From the NCBI GenBank assembly GCA_017629145.1, contig JAGBXR010000020.1:23334-87333 (forward strand): a stretch of DNA of 64,000 nt, given 5' to 3'. The notes under the pieces were generated by a model, which did no database searches, was not told where the DNA came from, and saw only the letters and a list, made by a program, of their open reading frames with translations. This stretch comes from Alistipes sp. Its GTDB lineage: Bacteria; Bacteroidota; Bacteroidia; Bacteroidales; Rikenellaceae. Positions 23,754 to 33,356 of this stretch are shown piece by piece. Each line of letters starts with the position of its first letter. Positions within the stretch are counted from its first letter, which is position 1. A program made the translations under genes and the position numbers.

Positions 23754-26700
23754 ATGCGCAAAGTTACAAAAATATTGGTAAAGGTGCTATCGACCATCAT
23801 TTTGTTGTCGATATTTTTGCCTGTTGCCATATCTCTGCTGCTCCACGTAGGATGCGTGCAGAACTTTGTCGTTGACAGAGCTGCGGAGTTTGCATCGGAG
23901 TATCTCGGTGCTCGCGTATCTATCGGTCGCATCGATTTGCGACTGCTCTCAACGGTAAATGTCGAGGATTTCTATGTCGAGGATTACAACCGCGATACGC
24001 TGATTTATGCACGTACGGCACAAACTCGCATATCGAGTCTTAACATAGTGCAGGATGGATTGCGTCTCTCGGCATCGCGTGCCGAAGGAGCCAAGGTTTA
24101 CATCCGAGAGTTGCCATCAGGCGAGCTGAATATACGTCCTATTGTCCAGAGGTTGCAAACCCCTAATCCCAAAGGTAATTTCCGCTTGTTTATGGACGAT
24201 ATCGAGGCGGATAATGTGGTATTTGCCTACGAACGACTCGAGCATCGCAATCCGGAGTACGGTATGGACTACTTCGATATGCGTATTGAGAATATCTCGG
24301 CAAGGGTTAGCTCTCTGTCGGTAGTAAAGGGCCGTGTTGATATCGGTGTCGAGAGGCTCTCGGCTCGCGAGAAGTGTGGTATTACGATTGATAATCTAAC
24401 CTCAAACCTGTGGATCGACAGGGGTGTGATATGCTTCGAGGATTTTTCGCTCGTTACGCCTAACTCCTCTATTGTCATCCCCGAGTTTAGCCTTTTGGGT
24501 GATAACTGGGACGAATACAAGGATTTCATCAACAATGTGCGTATGGTGGGCAATGTCGCGGATGTGACTCTGTCGACGGAGGATCTCGGCTACTTTGCTC
24601 CTGCACTCAAGGATTGGAATGTAGTGGTGCATCACGGTGTAGCCTCTCTCGATGGTGTGGTCAGCGACTTCGAGGTTGAGCTCGAAAGCGCAAAGTTAGG
24701 TAATAGCTCTACGGTGTCGGCAACTTGTCATATCGTAGGTATGCCTAACTGGCAGAGCTCGAAATATGTCGTTGGTCTGCGCAATATGCACTCTACATCG
24801 GAGGATATCCTTTCGATTTTGGAAAATGTTGTGAAGAAGCCACTCTCGGAGGAGGTGTACAGTATAATCGATCGTGCCGAGTGGATCGATGTTCGCGGCA
24901 CGTTTGGAGGAAGACTCAACAACTTCCGAGTCATAGGTAACCTCAATTCGGAGCGTGGTGCCATCTCAACCGATGTGACGTTGTCGAAGCCAAATGATGG
25001 TCTGGCGCTCGAAGGTCACGTCAAGAGCTCGCATCTCGACCTGGGACGACTTCTCGACGTAGGTTTGCTTCACGGCCTCGATGCGCGTGTCGACTTCAAG
25101 GGTAGTGCCGAGACAATGTCGCTGGATGATATCAATGCGGAGCTTAATCTCCAGATCGATAGTTTCGGTGTTGGCAATTATGCCTACTCGGATATCTCGG
25201 CAACAGGTCTTATGGAGAATGGTCAGTACTATTCAGAGGTTAGCTCCGAGGATGAGAATATGCGCTTTACGCTCTATGCTATGGCCGATCGTCGCGAGGA
25301 TGTGCCACACTATGGTCTGTCGATTAATCTCGAGCACGCCGATCTCCACGCCGTAGGAATCAACCGCCGTGATAGTATATCGGAGCTCTCGACAAGTATG
25401 GGTATCGACCTGGTGGGTCGTGGTCTGGATGACTTCGAGGGATTTGCAAGTATCGCGGATGTGGACTACAAATATCCGCAGGGTGAGTTAAGCACCGGAC
25501 GTATGCTCCTCGATGTGCGAGGAGGCGATGAGCTGCGTACGCTCCACTTAGAGTCCGATTTCTTCGATATGCAGTATCAGAGTCGTTCGAAATATTCGGA
25601 GGTTATCGACTACCTTACAAACGCACTCAAGCACTATGTGCCGCTGCTCTACGACGAGCACGCCGAGGGCGGGAAGGAGAGTCAGACAGTGAACTATGCC
25701 GACGACTACACCATCCTTAAGATTACGACGCACGAGGATGCCAATATGCTCTTCGATGCTATTGTCGGAGGTCTTGTTATGGCTCCTGATACGCAGGCTA
25801 CGATGATGCTCAATCCGGGTACTAACCTTCTGTCGTTGCAGGCATCGTCCGAGACGCTGGAGTATGCAGGTGTGCTTATGGCAAACTATAAACTCGACAT
25901 CAACAACCGTAGCGATTCGCTCTCGATGTGGCTTAACTCATCGTGCATCTATCTCGGTTCGCGACCCATTATGCCTAACTTCTCGCTTACGGGAGGCGCG
26001 CAGCGCAACCGAATCACTCTGTCGGCTGGTTTCAGAGATAAGAGCAACTCCGAGTCGGGATTGTTCGGTATTCGTGCGCAGTTCAAGCGCAACGAGCAGA
26101 CAAGGCGTCGTTCGGTGCATATCGACCTCACGCCTTCGCACTACACCACATCTACGCAGCAGTGGCGTTTGCTTTCGCGCGGTATCGATATCGACTCTAC
26201 GCACGTCAATATCCGCAACTTTATGCTTACACGACCAGGTCAGCGTCTGGTGATCAATGGCGTAGCATCGCGCGAGAGAACCGACTCGATGCGTGTGACT
26301 CTCGAGAACTTCGATCTATCGCCACTATCGGCCATCACAAGCCGTGTGGGATACAACTTTGTGGGTCGCTCGAATGGCTACGCTATGGTTAAGTCGGCGC
26401 TCCACGCTCCCGAGATCGAGGCGCATATCGATCTGGATAGTCTCCGTGTGAACGATATCGCAATTCCCGAGCAGTTGCTCACGTCGAACTGGGATTTCGA
26501 GGAAAACCGAGCGCGAATCATCATCTGCAATCCCGAACGTACGGATACGGCAATAAGGGGTTACTATCAGCCAACAAGTAACCGCTACTATGCGCGTGCT
26601 AATATGCGAGGTGTGAAGCTCGACCTAATCTCGCCATTCCTTAAGGGTATACTCTCGGATATCGATGGCGAGGCCGATATTGAGGCAACGGTGCGTGGTC

Positions 26701-28430
26701 AGGGTCGCAATGCGAAGCTCAATGGTCGTGCTGTAGCTGATTCGCTGGCCGTGACGGTCGACTACCTTAACACACGCTACAGCGCACCGGTTGCAGAGGT
26801 GAACATTGTCGACAACCATATCATCGCCGATCGTGTTGCTGTCTATGATAGCGAGGGCAACGAGGGCCACTTCTCGATAGACCTAAATTTGCAGAACCTC
26901 TCGAATCTGGTATACGACATTGGCATCGATATCAAGGATATGCTTGTACTCAACACTACCGAGAAGAACAACGACCTCTTCTATGGTCACGTATATGCCT
27001 CGGGTAGTGCTATGTTCCACGGCGACAAGCTCGGTATGAAGATAGATATCGACGCTACGAGTGGCGATAACTCTACGTTTTTTATGCCGCTTACGGGTAA
27101 GTCGGATATCTCGACTGCCGACTTTGTGACCTTCAAGTCGAAGGTTGGAGATCAACGAGATACAACAGCTTTCCTCACACGTCGAATGATGGCTCACGAG
27201 CGTAAGCAGCGTCAGGTGAGCAGCTCGGAGGGTGTGATGGATGTGGATATGTTGCTCAACGTATCGCCAAATACCGAAATTCAGCTCGTCATCGACCCTA
27301 CGGTGGGCGATATCATCAAGGCGAAGGGTAACGGACAGCTCTCGGTACATATCGTGCCGAAGGCAAATGTATTTGAGATGCGTGGTGACTATACGATTAC
27401 GGAGGGAACGTACCTCTTTACGCTGCAAAATATTCTGAACAAGAGGTTTACGGTTAAGCCGAACTCATCGATACACTGGAGTGGCGATCCGCTCGGTGCG
27501 ATACTTAATATCGATGCTGTATATAGTACCAAGGCATCGTTGCAGCCGCTGCTCGGTAGTTCGATGCAGGGTATCGATGTGTCGCGTGCCGTACCTGTAG
27601 ATTGCTACATCAAGCTTACGGATAAGCTTATGTCGCCTACGGTGACCTTCGATGTGCAGGTTCCAAATGTTGCACCCGAGATTCAGACCATCATCCAGTC
27701 GACGCTCAACGACCAGCAGGCTATATCTACGCAGATGGTGTGGTTGCTGGCGGCCAACAGCTTTGCTGCGGAGGATGCAGGCGCGATGGGTGCTACGCTT
27801 ACCGCTACAACTGGTTTCGAGTTGCTCTCGAATCAGTTGAGCAACTGGCTATCGGGCGATAACTACAACCTCACGGTGCGTTATCGACCACGTACGGAGT
27901 ACACGGGAGACGAGGTCGACGTAGGCTTCTCGAAGGGATGGCTCAACAACCGCCTTATTGTCGAGGTTGAGGGTGGATACCTCTCGGATGCTTCGGTACA
28001 GTCGCGACAGAACGCTTCGAACTTCGTGGGCGAGGCATTCGTAACGTGGGTAATCGATCCTGATGGTACGTTCCGTCTCAAGGGCTTCACGCAGACTATC
28101 GATCGCTACGGCGAAAACCAGGGTATGCAGGAGACAGGTTTGGGATTCTATTATGGCGAGAGTTTCAATACCTTTGCCGATTTGCTGGATGCTTTGCGCA
28201 ATCGTTTCTCCAACAAGGAGCGTAAGGCACGCCGAGCAGAGCGCAAGGCCGCGAAGATGGCCGAGGCGCAGAAATCTGCTGCAGCGGATACGTTGCGCGT
28301 TGAGGCGAGCGTTATAGATGATGATGACGATATTGTCGAGGAGGAGATGCTCGAGGAGGATGAGGTCATCGTACTACAGCCAAAGACCAAAGCAGAAAGT
28401 GACAAACGAAATGAACGAGTCAATAAATAA
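23754..28430 (+). CDS. tamB: TamB-like translocation and assembly protein
   Basis: A very large (1558-residue) AsmA/TamB-type protein bridging the periplasm. One N-terminal transmembrane helix (VLSTIILLSIFLPVAISLLLHV) is followed by a long run of beta-rich repeats, and the C-terminal part holds the TamB (DUF490) domain, with RGDYTITEGTYLFTLQNI, VDCYIKLTDKLMSPTVTF and a final barrel-like section (VRYRPRTEY, VGFSKGWLNNRLIVEVEG). Family members help insert outer-membrane proteins and move phospholipids. The C-terminal tail is highly charged (Lys/Arg then Asp/Glu runs). The start is the ATG at 23754; an upstream TTG is less likely. It heads an operon with exbB, exbD and tonB. Confidence 0.93.
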   Translation: MRKVTKILVKVLSTIILLSIFLPVAISLLLHVGCVQNFVVDRAAEFASEYLGARVSIGRIDLRLLSTVNVEDFYVEDYNRDTLIYARTAQTRISSLNIVQDGLRLSASRAEGAKVYIRELPSGELNIRPIVQRLQTPNPKGNFRLFMDDIEADNVVFAYERLEHRNPEYGMDYFDMRIENISARVSSLSVVKGRVDIGVERLSAREKCGITIDNLTSNLWIDRGVICFEDFSLVTPNSSIVIPEFSLLGDNWDEYKDFINNVRMVGNVADVTLSTEDLGYFAPALKDWNVVVHHGVASLDGVVSDFEVELESAKLGNSSTVSATCHIVGMPNWQSSKYVVGLRNMHSTSEDILSILENVVKKPLSEEVYSIIDRAEWIDVRGTFGGRLNNFRVIGNLNSERGAISTDVTLSKPNDGLALEGHVKSSHLDLGRLLDVGLLHGLDARVDFKGSAETMSLDDINAELNLQIDSFGVGNYAYSDISATGLMENGQYYSEVSSEDENMRFTLYAMADRREDVPHYGLSINLEHADLHAVGINRRDSISELSTSMGIDLVGRGLDDFEGFASIADVDYKYPQGELSTGRMLLDVRGGDELRTLHLESDFFDMQYQSRSKYSEVIDYLTNALKHYVPLLYDEHAEGGKESQTVNYADDYTILKITTHEDANMLFDAIVGGLVMAPDTQATMMLNPGTNLLSLQASSETLEYAGVLMANYKLDINNRSDSLSMWLNSSCIYLGSRPIMPNFSLTGGAQRNRITLSAGFRDKSNSESGLFGIRAQFKRNEQTRRRSVHIDLTPSHYTTSTQQWRLLSRGIDIDSTHVNIRNFMLTRPGQRLVINGVASRERTDSMRVTLENFDLSPLSAITSRVGYNFVGRSNGYAMVKSALHAPEIEAHIDLDSLRVNDIAIPEQLLTSNWDFEENRARIIICNPERTDTAIRGYYQPTSNRYYARANMRGVKLDLISPFLKGILSDIDGEADIEATVRGQGRNAKLNGRAVADSLAVTVDYLNTRYSAPVAEVNIVDNHIIADRVAVYDSEGNEGHFSIDLNLQNLSNLVYDIGIDIKDMLVLNTTEKNNDLFYGHVYASGSAMFHGDKLGMKIDIDATSGDNSTFFMPLTGKSDISTADFVTFKSKVGDQRDTTAFLTRRMMAHERKQRQVSSSEGVMDVDMLLNVSPNTEIQLVIDPTVGDIIKAKGNGQLSVHIVPKANVFEMRGDYTITEGTYLFTLQNILNKRFTVKPNSSIHWSGDPLGAILNIDAVYSTKASLQPLLGSSMQGIDVSRAVPVDCYIKLTDKLMSPTVTFDVQVPNVAPEIQTIIQSTLNDQQAISTQMVWLLAANSFAAEDAGAMGATLTATTGFELLSNQLSNWLSGDNYNLTVRYRPRTEYTGDEVDVGFSKGWLNNRLIVEVEGGYLSDASVQSRQNASNFVGEAFVTWVIDPDGTFRLKGFTQTIDRYGENQGMQETGLGFYYGESFNTFADLLDALRNRFSNKERKARRAERKAAKMAEAQKSAAADTLRVEASVIDDDDDIVEEEMLEEDEVIVLQPKTKAESDKRNERVNK

Positions 28431-28461
28431 TTAATTAATAATACTAAAACCAAATTTTGTT

Positions 28462-29214
28462 ATGCTAAACATTCTAACTACTACGCCCAACGTAGATGCT
28501 GCTGCGGAGGTAGCACAGGCGCAAATCGACTCATTGGCACTCGTCGAGCAGGCTATGATGGAGACTGCCGATAAGGCAGAGACACTCTCTATCGGTTTCT
28601 GGGATTTGTTCCTCGGTGGTGGCTGGCTTATGTGGGTGCTCGTATTGCTCGCAGCCGTTATGGTCTACATCTTCGTTGAGCGCTTCATCGCTATCCGCAA
28701 GGCAACAACTATCGATAATGACTTTATGAATCGCATCCGCGATTACATCTCGGAGGGTAACATCGGCGCAGCTATAGACCTTTGCCGTCGCACCGATTCG
28801 CCTATCGCACGTATGGTCGAGAAGGGTATCGAGCGTATTGGCCGTCCAATGGGCGATATTCAGAACTCTATCGAGAACGTGGCAAACGTCGAGGTTGCAA
28901 AGCTCGAGACGGGTCTTCCCTGGTTGGCATCTATCTCGGGCGGTGCCCCTATGATTGGTTTCCTTGGTACGGTAGTAGGTATGGTGCAGGTGTTTATCGA
29001 TATGTCGGCAAACTCATCTGGTGGTATCGAGATTCAGCAGCTCTCGGCAGGTATGTACGTAGCTATGGTTACCACTATTGGTGGTCTTATCGTGGGTATC
29101 CCAGCATACTTCGCTCATAACTACCTCGTAGCGCGTATCGAGAAGCTTATCTTCCGTATGGAGGCTACAACCATCGCGTTTATGGATATTTTGAACCAGC
29201 CTGTACAGAAGTAA
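28462..29214 (+). CDS. exbB: MotA/TolQ/ExbB proton channel protein
   Basis: A 250-residue inner-membrane protein. The first transmembrane segment (WLMWVLVLLAAVMVYIFVE) is near residue 55. The two others are in the C-terminal half (APMIGFLGTVVGMVQVFIDM and MYVAMVTTIGGLIVGIPAYF), with the GLLGTVxGM-type and TTxxGLxVGIPA motifs of the ExbB/TolQ family. With ExbD it forms the proton-driven motor that energises TonB or Tol. It starts 31 bp after tamB and is followed by exbD and tonB. Confidence 0.93.
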   Translation: MLNILTTTPNVDAAAEVAQAQIDSLALVEQAMMETADKAETLSIGFWDLFLGGGWLMWVLVLLAAVMVYIFVERFIAIRKATTIDNDFMNRIRDYISEGNIGAAIDLCRRTDSPIARMVEKGIERIGRPMGDIQNSIENVANVEVAKLETGLPWLASISGGAPMIGFLGTVVGMVQVFIDMSANSSGGIEIQQLSAGMYVAMVTTIGGLIVGIPAYFAHNYLVARIEKLIFRMEATTIAFMDILNQPVQK

Positions 29215-29283
29215 TAGGCGGCAATTAAGTGCAGGCCCGGGGTAGTATCGCTGCGGGCTTAAACACCTAATCTAAGTAAGTAT

Positions 29284-29724
29284 ATGGCAATCAAACGAAG
29301 TTCAAAGATAAGTTCATCGTTCTCGTCGTCGTCGATGACCGACCTCGTCTTTTTGTTGCTCATCTTTATGGTGTTGGCAACAACGATGATTAATCCAAAC
29401 AATGCCGTTAAGCTCACCCTTCCCTCGTCATCAAGCGAGGAGGGCGATCCCTCGGTTATAGCCCTCTCGGTAGTTGGCGACAAGGCGAGTGCTTCGGGCT
29501 ACCGCTATGTTATCAATCGCGACGAGGAGTACAAGAGTGTCGAGGAGGTGGCAGCAGCACTCCGAGTGCATTACGATGCATATGAGAGTCGCCCTGTTGA
29601 GGAGCGTCCATATATCTCGTTGCGTTGCGACGAGAAGGTTACGGTCGATGCTCTTGTCGAGATTATCGACCTGACGCGTGAGCAGAACTATAAAATGGTG
29701 CTTGCCACCAAGGAGAAGAGATAA
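29284..29724 (+). CDS. exbD: ExbD/TolR biopolymer transport protein
   Basis: A 146-residue protein with one N-terminal transmembrane helix (DLVFLLLIFMVLATTMINP). The Asp at its start (SSMTDLVFLLLIF) is the conserved proton-path residue of ExbD/TolR. The remainder is a small periplasmic domain (SLRCDEKVTVDALVEIIDL). Its stop overlaps the tonB start by one base (TAATG). A GC-rich weak stem (GCCCG/CGGGC, 29235-29258) lies between exbB and exbD and might adjust their expression. Confidence 0.92.
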   Translation: MAIKRSSKISSSFSSSSMTDLVFLLLIFMVLATTMINPNNAVKLTLPSSSSEEGDPSVIALSVVGDKASASGYRYVINRDEEYKSVEEVAAALRVHYDAYESRPVEERPYISLRCDEKVTVDALVEIIDLTREQNYKMVLATKEKR

Positions 29725-30434
29725 TGGAGTATTACAACCCCATAGATAGAACATCGCAGCGTGTCGCAGCAATCACAACAGCGGTTGTGTTTGCAGTGGC
29801 TGCTGTAGTGTGTAGCTATCTGCGATTCGACATAACCCTTAAGCCTAAGGCGGAGCCTCCTCTGGAGATTATCTTCGAGGAGTTTATTCAACCCGAGCCC
29901 GAAAAGGTTGTCGAGAAGGATCGTTCACCTCGCGATGTGCGCCGCGACAAAGCTCCTGCTCACGTCGAGAAGGCACCCAAGCAGCAGAGCGCTCAAAGCT
30001 CAGGCGAGGCCGAGAAGGTGCAGACTATCAACCCCAATGCGCTATTTAAGCCAGTTACGGGCAACAGCCCCGAGACTGTGGCTACGGGTAACCGCCTTGC
30101 TCCCGATGGCGAGAAGGAGAGTCATAGTGGTGATGGTGCAGGCTACAACCTTCAGGGTAGCGATCAGCTCGATGCAGGACTTCAGGGTCGAGGCCTCCGA
30201 GAGGGTCTGCCACGTCCGAGTGCAGCCTACAACGAGGAGGGAACAGTTGTGGTATACGTTACGGTGGATAGCGATGGAAATGTGGCTACGGCCGAGATAC
30301 GTCAACAGGGCACAACTACGCAGAACTCTACACTTCGCCGTTTGGCTATCGAGGCGGCACGTAAGGCTAAATTCAAGCCAAGTAGCCGCGTTGCGCAGGG
30401 TGGTACAATTACCTATGTCTTTAAACTACGATAG
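29724..30434 (+). CDS. tonB: TonB family energy transducer
   Basis: A 236-residue protein: N-terminal anchor helix (AAITTAVVFAVAAVVCSYL), a Pro/Glu/Lys-rich periplasm-spanning region (QPEPEKVVEKDRSPRD, EKAPKQQ), and a C-terminal TonB domain (GTVVVYVTVDSDGNVATAEI, LRRLAIEAARKAKFKPS, GTITYVFKL). It delivers energy from ExbB-ExbD to outer-membrane receptors. The start codon overlaps the exbD stop. Placement directly behind tamB, rather than beside receptors, may point to a general envelope role, but this is inference. Confidence 0.92.
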   Translation: MEYYNPIDRTSQRVAAITTAVVFAVAAVVCSYLRFDITLKPKAEPPLEIIFEEFIQPEPEKVVEKDRSPRDVRRDKAPAHVEKAPKQQSAQSSGEAEKVQTINPNALFKPVTGNSPETVATGNRLAPDGEKESHSGDGAGYNLQGSDQLDAGLQGRGLREGLPRPSAAYNEEGTVVVYVTVDSDGNVATAEIRQQGTTTQNSTLRRLAIEAARKAKFKPSSRVAQGGTITYVFKLR

Positions 30435-30437
30435 GGT

Positions 30438-30839
30438 ATGATGCGCAGAATCGTTACCGCAGTTGTTGTGCTGCTCTCGCTCGTCGTGTCGTCGCACAGT
30501 GTTGTGGCCGTTGAGCCCCAGGGTGCAATGCTCGAGCTCTCGACAAAGGAGATTGATCTCGGCGAGCTATACCTCGATGACGACAAGCAGATATATCGTC
30601 TCACGTTTCGCAATGTGGGCGATGTGCCGTTGGTCATTACCGAGGTGCGAACAAGTTGTGTGTGCACAACTGTGCAGTACGACCGCAAAAAGGTTATGCC
30701 CGAGGCGCAGGGCGTGCTTAACATCACGTTCGACCCACGAAAAGCCTCATTAGGTATGCTTTACAGAGTGTTGCAGGTGCACTCAACGTCGCGTGGCGGC
30801 GTGGAGTATGTGACGCTCAAAGCAAATATTTTGGAATAG
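30438..30839 (+). CDS. DUF1573 periplasmic protein
   Basis: A 133-residue exported protein. The signal peptide (VTAVVVLLSLVVSSHSVVAV) leads to a single immunoglobulin-like DUF1573 domain (LSTKEIDLGELYLDDDKQIYRLTFRNVGD, ITEVRTSCVCTTVQYDRK). The CVC pair in TSCVCTT is a family hallmark. DUF1573 is very common in Bacteroidota; function unknown. The gene starts 3 bp after tonB and is probably the last of the tamB operon. A second ATG immediately follows the first. Confidence 0.88.
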   Translation: MMRRIVTAVVVLLSLVVSSHSVVAVEPQGAMLELSTKEIDLGELYLDDDKQIYRLTFRNVGDVPLVITEVRTSCVCTTVQYDRKKVMPEAQGVLNITFDPRKASLGMLYRVLQVHSTSRGGVEYVTLKANILE

Positions 30840-30864
30840 TAAATTTAGATTATAAAGTTTAGTT

Positions 30865-31533
30865 ATGGAGATTAAGCGATTGGTCCTCAATCCATTGATG
30901 GAGAATACATATGTTGTTTGGGACGAGACGAAGGAGTGTGCTGTAATCGATGCTGGCAATATGACAGCACGTGACGATGCGCAGCTCATCGATTTCATCC
31001 GTGAGAATGGTCTCAAGCCAGTGCTTGCAATCAATACACACGGCCATTTCGACCACGTTTCGGGTGTGGCTCATCTCAAGGAGTGCTACGGTGTGCAGTT
31101 CGCCTGCTCATCGAAGGATGCATTCCTTATCGAGAGTGCAGCACAGCAGGGTGCAATGTTTGGTATGCAGTGCCGTCCTGCTCCTGCCATAGATATCGAT
31201 TTGGACAAGGAGGAGAGCATCAAGTTTGGCAATACCTCGTTCCAGATTATCAAGACCCCTGGTCATACCCCTGGTCACGTATCGTTGTTCAATGCCGAGC
31301 AGCGAGTGCTCTTCACAGGCGATACGCTCTTCCGCGAGAGCATCGGCCGCACGGACCTTCCCGGTGGCGACTATTCGTGGATTATGACCTCTATTCTGGA
31401 ACATATTGTGCCTCTGGGTGACGATGTTGTCATCTACCCTGGTCACGAGGCCGACTCGACAATCGGTCACGAGACATTGTATAACCCCTTCATTACGGAG
31501 GTGCTCAACAACGAGATTAACTACAAAGGTTAG
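30865..31533 (+). CDS. MBL-fold metallo-hydrolase (glyoxalase II-like)
   Basis: A 222-residue metallo-beta-lactamase fold hydrolase. Metal ligands are NTHGHFDHVSG (H-x-H-x-D-H), GHTPGHVSL, FTGDTLF and YPGHEADSTIGHE, giving a complete binuclear site. It resembles the YcbL-type glyoxalase II relatives, lacking the longer C-terminal helical domain of true GloB. The reaction is probably thioester or lactoyl-glutathione-like hydrolysis; the substrate is not known. trmD follows after 3 bp. Confidence 0.9.
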   Translation: MEIKRLVLNPLMENTYVVWDETKECAVIDAGNMTARDDAQLIDFIRENGLKPVLAINTHGHFDHVSGVAHLKECYGVQFACSSKDAFLIESAAQQGAMFGMQCRPAPAIDIDLDKEESIKFGNTSFQIIKTPGHTPGHVSLFNAEQRVLFTGDTLFRESIGRTDLPGGDYSWIMTSILEHIVPLGDDVVIYPGHEADSTIGHETLYNPFITEVLNNEINYKG

Positions 31534-31536
31534 AGT

Positions 31537-32211
31537 ATGCGTATAGATATTATTACGGTTGTTCCCGAGCTTTTGGCCTCACCGCTCAATGAGTCGATTC
31601 TGAAGCGTGCGCAAGAGTCGGGGCACGCCGAGATATATGTCCACAATCTGCGAGACTATACCGACGACAAGCGTCGTACGGTCGATGACTACCCATTCGG
31701 TGGTGAGGCAGGTATGGTGATGAAGATCGAGCCAGTGTTTCGCTGTATCGAGAAACTCAAGTCGGAGAGAGATTACGACGAGATTATCTTCACCTCGCCC
31801 GACGGCATCACATACAATCAGCACGAGGCTAACCGTCTATCGCTGATGAAGAATATTATCATCCTCTGCGGTCACTATAAGGGTATCGACTATCGCATCC
31901 GCGAGCATCTTATCACACGCGAGATATCTATCGGTGACTATGTGCTTACGGGCGGAGAGCTGGCGGCGTGTATCATTGCAGACTCGGTGGTGCGTATCAT
32001 CCCTGGAGCTATTGGCGACGAGGCTTCGGCACTTACGGACTGTTTCCAGGATAATCTGCTCGCACCGCCGGTTTATACACGTCCAGCGGAGTTCAACGGC
32101 TGGAAGGTGCCCGATGTGTTGCTCTCGGGTAACTTTGCCGAGATAGAGAAGTGGCAGGATGAGCAGGCGTGGGAGCGTACGAAGGCTCTGCGTCCCGATT
32201 TGATAAAATAG
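31537..32211 (+). CDS. trmD: tRNA (guanine-37-N1)-methyltransferase TrmD
   Basis: The 224-residue SPOUT enzyme makes m1G37 in tRNAs reading CNN codons and so prevents frameshifting. The knotted SAM-binding region is complete: [70 protein letters not shown] is the C-terminal catalytic block. It is squeezed between the MBL hydrolase (3 bp) and lpxB (14 bp), all on the plus strand. Confidence 0.97.
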   Translation: MRIDIITVVPELLASPLNESILKRAQESGHAEIYVHNLRDYTDDKRRTVDDYPFGGEAGMVMKIEPVFRCIEKLKSERDYDEIIFTSPDGITYNQHEANRLSLMKNIIILCGHYKGIDYRIREHLITREISIGDYVLTGGELAACIIADSVVRIIPGAIGDEASALTDCFQDNLLAPPVYTRPAEFNGWKVPDVLLSGNFAEIEKWQDEQAWERTKALRPDLIK

Positions 32212-32225
32212 GTGTTTTCGAGGCT

Positions 32226-33356
32226 ATGAGGTATTACATTATTTCGGGCGAGCCCTCTGGTGATCTGCACGGTGGCAAGCTGATGCGAGGTATCGCGAAG
32301 GAGGATTGTGAGGCGCAGTTCCGCTTCTGCGGAGGTGATGCTATGGCTGCGGTGGCAGGTGTCGATGCGATGCTGTATCACTACAAGCAGATGTCGTTCT
32401 TCGGTTTGGTGCAGGTGGTGCGCAACCTTCGTATCATTATGCAGCAGATGGACAATGTCAAGCGAGATATCGAGGCCTTCGAGCCCGATGTTGTAATTCT
32501 CATCGACTACCCGGCCTTCAACCTGCGTATTGCCAAGTGGGCGAAGAGCAAGGGTATAAAGCTATACTACTACATTGCCCCCAAGGTGTGGGCGTGGAAG
32601 GAGCGTCGTGTGAAACGTCTGCGTAAGTATGTCGACAGGCTCTATACGATATTCCCGTTCGAGACGGAATACTTCCGTAGCAAGGGTATCGAGCCAATAT
32701 TTTGTGGCAATCCCCTTGTAGACGATATCGCAGAGCGACGTGCTACGCTTCCCGAGCGAGAGTCGTTTATTTGCGATAACTCGTTGGACGAGCGACCTAT
32801 CGTTGCACTGCTTGCTGGCAGCCGCATATCGGAGATTCGTGCTAACCTGCCCGATATGGTTGCCGTGGCACGTACAATGCCCGAATACCAATTTGTCGTT
32901 ACGGCAGTCGGATGGATAGATAGGGCGATTTATGAGGAGTATGTTGCAGGTGTAGAGAATGTACGCTACCTCTGCGACCGTACCCAGCAGACCTTGGCTC
33001 ATAGTGAGGCGGCAGTTGTAACGTCGGGTACGGCAACACTTGAAACAGCACTTATGGGCATCCCCGAGGTGGTGCTCTATCACGTTCCGTGGCTCTATGA
33101 GAAGCTTAAGCCCTACTTTCTGCGAATTCCCTATATCTCGCTGGTCAATATTAATCTCTGCAGGGAATGCGTAAAGGAGCTTGTCCGAGTGTCGCTACCT
33201 ACCGAGGAACTCCGTAGCGAGCTTCGCGCGGTGTTGCGCGGTGGCACAGAGAGGGAGCGTATGTTGGGCGACTTCGAGGAGTTGCGTCGTATGATGGGCT
33301 CGGAGGGAGCATCCGAGCGTTTTGCAAAAGATATGGTAAACTCACTTAAAGGATGA
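32226..33356 (+). CDS. lpxB: Lipid A disaccharide synthase
   Basis: The 376-residue GT19 glycosyltransferase joins two acylated glucosamines to make the lipid A disaccharide at the inner membrane. Family blocks: ISGEPSGDLHGGKLM at the N terminus, MSFFGLVQVVRNL, LIDYPAFNLRIAKWAK, YYIAPKVWAWKERRVKRL, ALLAGSRISEIRANLP and VTSGTATLETALMGIPEVV. The ATG at 32226 begins exactly at this conserved start; the open frame to the left belongs to trmD sequence. The stop overlaps the next gene's start (ATGA). Confidence 0.96.
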   Translation: MRYYIISGEPSGDLHGGKLMRGIAKEDCEAQFRFCGGDAMAAVAGVDAMLYHYKQMSFFGLVQVVRNLRIIMQQMDNVKRDIEAFEPDVVILIDYPAFNLRIAKWAKSKGIKLYYYIAPKVWAWKERRVKRLRKYVDRLYTIFPFETEYFRSKGIEPIFCGNPLVDDIAERRATLPERESFICDNSLDERPIVALLAGSRISEIRANLPDMVAVARTMPEYQFVVTAVGWIDRAIYEEYVAGVENVRYLCDRTQQTLAHSEAAVVTSGTATLETALMGIPEVVLYHVPWLYEKLKPYFLRIPYISLVNINLCRECVKELVRVSLPTEELRSELRAVLRGGTERERMLGDFEELRRMMGSEGASERFAKDMVNSLKG